From positions 1 through 64,000 of the forward strand of contig NZ_RDQM01000008.1 of assembly GCF_003703475.1 (NCBI RefSeq): a stretch of DNA of 64,000 nt. Direction: 5' to 3'. The position numbers and the translations under genes are program-made. The first letter of the stretch is position 1. Each line of letters starts with the position of its first letter. The stretch is from Allofranklinella schreckenbergeri (GTDB lineage Bacteria; Pseudomonadota; Gammaproteobacteria; Burkholderiales; Burkholderiaceae_C). Under the pieces are notes generated by a model, which did not search any database, was not told the DNA's origin, and worked only from the letters and a program-made list of their open reading frames with translations. Of the stretch, positions 58,069-64,000 are shown piece by piece.

Positions 58069-59406
58069 TTACTCGATGAACAACTGCGCCGGGGTTTCCA
58101 GCAAGGCGCGGATGGCCTGGATGAAGCGCGCCGCGTCCATGCCGTCCACCACGCGGTGGTCGAACGAGGAGGAGAGATTCATGGTCTTGCGGATCACGAT
58201 CTGGCCGTTCAGCACCACGGGCTTTTCCACCAGGCGGTTGACGCCGACGATGCCCACCTCGGGGTGGTTGATCACCGGGGTGCTGACGATGCCGCCCAGC
58301 GCGCCCAGGCTGGTGAGGGTGATGGTCGAGCCGCTGAGTTCGTCGCGCGTGGCCTTGCCCGCACGAGCGGCTTCGGCCAGGCGCGCCACTTCGGCGGCAT
58401 TGCCCCACAAATCGCGCGATTCGGCATGGCGCAGCACAGGCACGACCAGGCCGCCATCGGTCTGCGCGGCAATGCCCAGGTGCACGCCGTCGTAGCGGGT
58501 GACGATGCCCGCGTCGTCGTCAAAGCGCGCATTGATTTGCGGGAAGTCGCGCAGCGCAACCACCATGGCGCGGGCGATGAAGGGGATCATGGTGAGCTTG
58601 CCGCGCTCTTTGCCATATTGGGCGTTGAGCTTGCCGCGCAGGGCTTCGAGCTCGGTAACGTCCACCTCCTCCACATAGGTGAAGTGCGGGATGCGGCGTT
58701 TGGACTCCTGCATCTTCTCGGCGATCTTGCGGCGCAGGCCGATGACGGGCACCTGCTGCACGCCGGTGCGCGGCACGTATGGCGTGACGCTGGCCCCGCC
58801 GCTGGCCGCACCACCGTGCTGCTGGGTTTGCATGTAGGCGTCCAAATCCTCATGCAGGATGCGGCCGTGCGGGCCGCTGCCTTGCACGAATTGCAGCGCA
58901 ATGCCCAGATCCCAGGCGCGGCGGCGCACGGCGGGCGAGGCCAGCGGGGCTTCGCCGTAGGGCCGCGTGGGGCCGCTGGGCGCAGCGCTGCGTGCGGCAG
59001 GCGCAGATGCCGCCGCAGGTGCGGGCGCCTTGGCGGCCGGTTGCGCTGCGGCCTGCGCGGGGGCAGCGCTGGCCGCAGCAGGTGCAGCGGCCGCTGCGGC
59101 TTGTGCAGGCGCCGGGGCCGCTGCCTGGCTGGGGGCCGGGGTGTCGGCGCTGACGTTGCCTTCGCCTTCGACCTCAATGCGGATCAGCTCGGAGCCTACC
59201 GCCATCATTTCGCCCAATTGCCCTTGCAGCGCCAACACCTTGCCCGCCACGGGCGAGGGGATTTCCACCGCGGCCTTGTCGGTCATCACATCGGCCAGCG
59301 GCTGGTCTTCGCGCACCATGTCGCCCACTTGCACATGCCAGCCCACCAGCTCGACTTCGGCAATGCCTTCGCCGATGTCCGGCATCTTGATTACATGAAT
59401 ACCCAT
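58069..59406 (-). CDS. bkdB: Branched-chain 2-oxo acid dehydrogenase E2 (dihydrolipoyl acyltransferase)
   Basis: A 445-residue protein: one lipoyl domain (1-80, Lys44 in DVMTDKAAVEIP), an Ala/Pro-rich linker (85-150), an E3-binding domain (about 153-190, LASPAVRRRAWDLGI and GPHGRILHEDLDAY), and the acyltransferase domain ending with FDHRVVDGMDAARF (His417). The two-residue gap between the E1beta stop and this ATG indicates translational coupling. Together with the neighbouring E1 pair it degrades 2-oxo acids of valine, leucine and isoleucine. Confidence 0.92.
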   Translation of the reverse strand: MGIHVIKMPDIGEGIAEVELVGWHVQVGDMVREDQPLADVMTDKAAVEIPSPVAGKVLALQGQLGEMMAVGSELIRIEVEGEGNVSADTPAPSQAAAPAPAQAAAAAAPAAASAAPAQAAAQPAAKAPAPAAASAPAARSAAPSGPTRPYGEAPLASPAVRRRAWDLGIALQFVQGSGPHGRILHEDLDAYMQTQQHGGAASGGASVTPYVPRTGVQQVPVIGLRRKIAEKMQESKRRIPHFTYVEEVDVTELEALRGKLNAQYGKERGKLTMIPFIARAMVVALRDFPQINARFDDDAGIVTRYDGVHLGIAAQTDGGLVVPVLRHAESRDLWGNAAEVARLAEAARAGKATRDELSGSTITLTSLGALGGIVSTPVINHPEVGIVGVNRLVEKPVVLNGQIVIRKTMNLSSSFDHRVVDGMDAARFIQAIRALLETPAQLFIE

Positions 59407-59407
59407 C

Positions 59408-60421
59408 TCACACCTCCATCACTTTTTTCAGGGCTTGCCCCACGCGCTCCGGCCCGGGGAAGTACGACCATTCCTGCGCGTGGGGATAGGGGATGTCCCA
59501 GCCCGCCACACGCTCGATGGGGGATTCAAGGTGGTAGAAGCAGTGCTCTTGCACCAGCGCCGACAGCTCGGCGCCAAAGCCGCCCGTGCGCGTGGCTTCA
59601 TGCACGATCACGCAGCGGCCGGTTTTCTGCACGGATTGGACGATGGTGGGCAAATCCAGCGGCCAGAGGCTGCGCAGGTCGATGATCTCCGCATCAATGC
59701 CAGTTTCGCGCGCGGCGGCTTCGGCCACGAACACCATGGTGCCGTAGGCGATGACGGTGACGGCCTTGCCTTCGCGCACGATCTTGGCCGAATCCAGCGG
59801 CACGGTGTAATGCCCGTCGGGCACTTCACCCAGCTCGTGCTTGGACCAGGGCACAACGGGCTGGTCGTGGTGGCCGTCAAACGGGCCGTTGTACAGGCGC
59901 TTGGGCTCCAGGAAGATGACCGGATCGTTGTTCTCGATCGCGGAGATCAGCAGACCCTTGGCGTCGTAAGGGTTGCTGGGCATCACGGTGCGGATGCCGC
60001 AGGTGTGCGTGAACAGCGCCTCGGGGCTTTGGCTGTGCGTTTGCCCGCCGTAAATGCCGCCGCCGCAGGGCATGCGGATGACCATCGGCGCGGAGAAATC
60101 GCCCGCCGAGCGGTAGCGCAGCCGCGCCGCCTCGCTCATGATTTGATCCAGCGCCGGGTAAACGTAATCGGCGAACTGCACTTCCACCACCGGGCGCAAG
60201 CCGTAGGCGGCCATGCCCACGCCCGCGCCAACGATGCCGCTTTCGGTAATGGGGGCGTCAAACACGCGGTTTTTGCCGTATTTGGATTGCAGCCCCTCGG
60301 TGCAGCGGAACACGCCGCCGAAATAGCCCACGTCCTCGCCGAAAACGACCACGTTTTCATCGCGCGCAAGCATCACATCCATGGCCGAACGCAGGGCCTG
60401 GATCATTGTCATTTTTGCCAT
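59408..60421 (-). CDS. bkdA2: Branched-chain 2-oxo acid dehydrogenase E1 beta subunit
   Basis: A 337-residue subunit. Conserved segments: MAKMTMIQALRSAMDVMLARDENVVVFGEDVGYFGGVF, SGIVGAGVGMAAYGLRPVVEVQFADY, GGIYGGQTHSQSPEALFTHTCGIRTVMPSNPYDAKGLL, EIIDLRSLWPLD. The start at 60421 is set by AGGAGG (60429-60434) 7 bases upstream; an earlier ATG would lie inside that site. It begins 13 bases after the E1alpha stop. Confidence 0.93.
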   Translation of the reverse strand: MAKMTMIQALRSAMDVMLARDENVVVFGEDVGYFGGVFRCTEGLQSKYGKNRVFDAPITESGIVGAGVGMAAYGLRPVVEVQFADYVYPALDQIMSEAARLRYRSAGDFSAPMVIRMPCGGGIYGGQTHSQSPEALFTHTCGIRTVMPSNPYDAKGLLISAIENNDPVIFLEPKRLYNGPFDGHHDQPVVPWSKHELGEVPDGHYTVPLDSAKIVREGKAVTVIAYGTMVFVAEAAARETGIDAEIIDLRSLWPLDLPTIVQSVQKTGRCVIVHEATRTGGFGAELSALVQEHCFYHLESPIERVAGWDIPYPHAQEWSYFPGPERVGQALKKVMEV

Positions 60422-60428
60422 TTGCAGA

Positions 60429-60434
60429 CCTCCT
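60429..60434 (-). promoter_or_regulatory. Ribosome binding site deciding the E1beta start
   Basis: AGGAGG on the minus strand, 7 bases before the ATG at 60421 and immediately after the E1alpha stop. Confidence 0.8.
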
Positions 60435-61730
<1,296 letters not shown>

Positions 61731-62010
61731 TTACGGGGCCGCCCCCGCTGGAGCATGGCGCACACGGCCAGCCCCTTGGCAAAGGACATTCCCCAGGAAA
61801 AAAACGGCCGTGTAAGGAAAGTATGTCGCCCCACAAGGCCACGGCTTGAGTGAAGCGGATACCCTCACAAACCGGCCGCTATCCTAGCAATCGCGCCCTG
61901 GTTTGACTCGTGGTGCAAACCCTCAGAAGCTCTGCCAAGGCCGAAGCGGAAACGTGTTTGGCTTGATTCGTGTCAGCCGCCATGCAAGGGCAACGCCACC
62001 ACGTTCCATA

Positions 62011-62068
62011 AAGCATGTGATGAACTTTGCGCTCTTGCAGGGGGCAAAAAGTGCATCACCCGTTCTGG
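62011..62068. repeat. Degenerate miniature family C element
   Basis: GCATGTGATGAACTTTGCGC on the left and AAAGTGCATCACCCGTTC on the right are imperfect versions of the 21-bp ends of the element at 53813-54088, here only about 58 bases from end to end. Confidence 0.55.
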
Positions 62069-62120
62069 GAGCCAAGCGCCACCCTCGCCCAGTAGCGGCG
62101 CCCACGCATGCACCCCGAAA

Positions 62121-62197
62121 ATTTCAATCAAAGGAAAAACAATCCATTAACCATCATGCCGAAAAAAGGTTAATTTATTTCTTTTTGATTGATAAAA
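62121..62197. repeat. Family A palindromic intergenic element, copy 15
   Basis: Left arm ATTTCAATCAAAGGAAAAAC, reverse core CATCATGCCGAAAAA inside a TTAACC/GGTTAA stem, right arm TTTCTTTTTGATTGATAAA. It lies 7 bases beyond the trpA stop. Confidence 0.8.
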
Positions 62198-62204
62198 ATA
62201 ATAT

Positions 62205-63026
62205 TTAGGCTGCCCCGCGCTCATCCAGCGCCACACGGATGGGGCGCAGGAAATCCTGGGCGGCGGCCACCACGCCTTCGGGCGGCTGGTTCTCGATCAC
62301 CTGAATCAAGCGGCTGCCGATGACCACCGCATCGGCCACTTCGCCGATGGCGCGGGCGGTGTCGGCGTCGCGGATGCCAAAGCCCACGCCCACGGGGATG
62401 TGCACGTGCTGGCGGATGCGCGGCAGTGCGGCCTGCACTTCGGCGGTGTTCAGGCTGGCCGCGCCAGTCACGCCCTTGAGCGAGACGTAATAGACGTAGC
62501 CGCTGGCCACTTGGGCCACCTGCTGCATGCGCGCCTCGGTGCTGGTGGGGGCGAGCAGGAAGATCAAATCCAGCCCTGCGTTTTTCAGCGCGGCGGCGAA
62601 GTCTGCGCATTCCTCGGGCGGGTAATCGACGATGAGCAGCCCGTCCACGCCCGCAGCCGCCGCATCGCGGATGAACCTGCCCGCGCCGTGCTTCTGGTCG
62701 TAGCGCTCCACCGGGTTGGCGTAGCCCATCAGCACGACGGGGGTTTGCTGATCCTGCTCGCGGAAGGTTTGCACCATGCCCAGCACCTTGGCCAGCCCCA
62801 CGCCCAGCGCCAGCGCGCGCTCGCCCGCTTGCTGGATGACGGGGCCGTCGGCATTGGGGTCGGAAAAGGGCACGCCCAGCTCAATCACGTCCGCCCCGGC
62901 GGCGACCATACCGTGCATGAGGGCGGGAGTGATGTCGGCGTAGGGAAAGCCAGCGGTGACGTAGGGAATGAGGGCGGTGCGGCCCTGCTGCTTGAGGGTG
63001 GTGAAGGTGGTTTGGATGCGGGACAT
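62205..63026 (-). CDS. trpA: Tryptophan synthase alpha subunit
   Basis: A 273-residue enzyme releasing indole from indole-3-glycerol phosphate. [37 protein letters not shown] (Glu49 and Asp60 catalytic) and [31 protein letters not shown] are diagnostic. It normally follows trpB directly, but upstream here is a restriction-type gene in the same orientation, 53 bases away, and trpB is not in the window. The gene itself looks intact. Confidence 0.95.
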   Translation of the reverse strand: MSRIQTTFTTLKQQGRTALIPYVTAGFPYADITPALMHGMVAAGADVIELGVPFSDPNADGPVIQQAGERALALGVGLAKVLGMVQTFREQDQQTPVVLMGYANPVERYDQKHGAGRFIRDAAAAGVDGLLIVDYPPEECADFAAALKNAGLDLIFLLAPTSTEARMQQVAQVASGYVYYVSLKGVTGAASLNTAEVQAALPRIRQHVHIPVGVGFGIRDADTARAIGEVADAVVIGSRLIQVIENQPPEGVVAAAQDFLRPIRVALDERGAA

Positions 63027-63079
63027 GGGTGATGGAAAAATTCGGTAAATGCCAAAAAATCAGCCGCGGCGGCGGCCTG

Positions 63080-64000
63080 TCAATGCAGCTTGGAAAACAT
63101 GGTTTGCAAGTAATGCTTTTTGTCCATGAACAGTACGTGACGACTTTCCAGATCGGCTTCTGTTGCATTACCCACGTTGAGCAGGTCGGCAAACTTCGTT
63201 GGTGAAAGGATGAAGGCATTCAAGATCAACGGCGCTTCACCCGCCTTGGCCTGCGCCGCCAGCGTTGCTTCCAGAGTCTTTACTTCTTTGTACAGCCTCA
63301 GCTTGGGGTGCGACAGGTCGAGATTGCGCAGCCCCTTCGGATCGACAAAGGTCAGCCACTGCTTGCCGCTGGCCTCGTCCACCAGCCACAGCAGGAAGTC
63401 CGGATAGAAGTTGCCCGCCAACGCGAAGCCCAGGCCTTTCTCTTCCCGATCCGCATTGCGCAGCAGGTACAGACTGCGCGGGCCAATCGCTTGCTTGCCT
63501 TCGCTGGAGTTGTAGAACGCCTCCAGATCGCGGACAAACGCCCATTCGCTGGGCGCGTCAAAGGCCAGCGGGCGCAGTTTCAGCGGCACCGCATCCTTGT
63601 CCTTCAATGCCAGCAGCGGGTAGTACAAGTGGCGCTCGAAGCTGATGGCCACCATGTGCGGTGCATTCCATTGGCTGGCCTCGCCGATCTTGCCCTCTGC
63701 CACCAGCTTCTTCAGCACTTCCAGCTTTTTCTGATACTCCAGACCGTCGTCGCTGTTCTCGATCTCGAACTGGTACAGCTTGAGCATCGAGCCGTGATCT
63801 TCATCGATGTGGGTGATGTCGTAGAACTGGCCTTCGTAGCCCGTTTTCAGGGCTTTGTAGAAGCGGTCGGTGTAATCCGTCAGCAGTCGAAGCAGGATGT
63901 CTTCCTGCTTGCGGATATCGGCGAAGGCCGTCACGTTCAGCTCAGATGCCGGGATGAACAGCGTGTACCAATCCTGCGCGCCCGCGCAGAAGTCGATCAG
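63080..64000 (-). CDS. C-terminal part of a type III restriction/helicase-type endonuclease (runs off the window)
   Basis: At least 306 residues, open to the window edge, so the start is upstream. The visible part includes an alpha-helical stretch (RLLTDYTDRFYKALKTGYEGQFYD) and a nuclease-like core (GNFYPDFLLWLVDEASGKQW, then TFVDPKGLRN) reading as a PD-(D/E)xK motif with Asp in the third acidic place. Helicase-nuclease Res-type proteins end this way. The helicase motifs would lie outside the window, so the system type (type III or another) cannot be settled. It lies 53 bases upstream of trpA. Confidence 0.6.
   Translation of the reverse strand: MIDFCAGAQDWYTLFIPASELNVTAFADIRKQEDILLRLLTDYTDRFYKALKTGYEGQFYDITHIDEDHGSMLKLYQFEIENSDDGLEYQKKLEVLKKLVAEGKIGEASQWNAPHMVAISFERHLYYPLLALKDKDAVPLKLRPLAFDAPSEWAFVRDLEAFYNSSEGKQAIGPRSLYLLRNADREEKGLGFALAGNFYPDFLLWLVDEASGKQWLTFVDPKGLRNLDLSHPKLRLYKEVKTLEATLAAQAKAGEAPLILNAFILSPTKFADLLNVGNATEADLESRHVLFMDKKHYLQTMFSKLH

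Overview
The window reads as chromosomal DNA of a GC-rich betaproteobacterium of the order Burkholderiales, most likely Comamonadaceae. This is inferred from the family flavour of the housekeeping proteins (argG, pheST, ihfA, ffh, the 3-methylcrotonyl-CoA carboxylase biotin subunit, branched-chain 2-oxo acid dehydrogenase) and the high-GC codon use, not from a database search. No rRNA, tRNA or CRISPR array was seen. Most of the sequence is densely packed core genes. Two stretches look accessory: the left edge (1-4.6 kb) and the block at 40.7-49.8 kb. The right edge enters a restriction-type gene.

Layout. 1-4.6 kb: the 3' tip of an IS3-family transposase, then four headless Rhs C-terminal cassettes in a row. 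Each joins near-identical Rhs core to a different toxin tip and is followed at once by a putative immunity gene. They read as a silent toxin/immunity reservoir. 4.8-7.3 kb: an omega-amino acid:pyruvate transaminase converges on a class II histone-deacetylase-like amidohydrolase, together suggesting polyamine catabolism. 7.4-12.7 kb: a tightly coupled moxR-DUF58-tgpA-mltB operon (envelope/peptidoglycan). 12.8-22.7 kb: ppa, an MliC-type lysozyme inhibitor, an RlmL-type methyltransferase, ffh, a DUF4124 protein, pyrE, xth, argG, trmL and an alpha/beta hydrolase. 22.9-28.4 kb: rpmI-rplT-pheS-(membrane ORF)-pheT-ihfA, without thrS-infC in front and with an extra gene between pheS and pheT. 28.7-35.2 kb: a biotin-carboxylase subunit, pgpA, a T4 endonuclease V-like repair enzyme, a DUF4126 protein, rpsT and glpD. 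35.4-39.1 kb: an AztD-like zinc metallochaperone lipoprotein and a ZnuD-type TonB receptor with a His/Cys-rich loop, a probable zinc uptake pair.

40.7-49.8 kb: an AraC/PchR-type regulator, a TonB siderophore receptor and two fused ABC transporters, a FyuA/YbtA/YbtPQ-like uptake module without siderophore synthesis genes. It is flanked by direct copies of a 155-163 bp inverted-repeat element plus antitoxin-derived sequence, followed by an antitoxin and a frameshifted RES toxin. 49.9-56.4 kb: glnA, a His/Tyr-rich lipoprotein, a second DUF4124 protein, a solute-binding-like protein, tldD and a PIN-domain toxin. 56.5-61.7 kb: the complete bkd operon E1alpha-E1beta-E2-E3. 62.2-64 kb: trpA, then a truncated gene with a PD-(D/E)xK-like nuclease end.

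The most distinctive signals are non-coding or sub-genic. (1) Fifteen copies of a roughly 80-bp AT-rich palindromic element with a TTTCGGCATGATG core sit downstream of stop codons and never between divergent genes. (2) A 155-bp element with perfect 16-bp terminal inverted repeats borders the siderophore island. (3) A 276-bp element has 21-bp terminal inverted repeats. (4) Two toxin genes of unrelated type are each thrown out of frame by exactly one unit of a short tandem repeat, (CTCG)4 in an Rhs toxin and (CA)6 in the RES toxin. Loss of one unit restores a family-like C-terminus in each.
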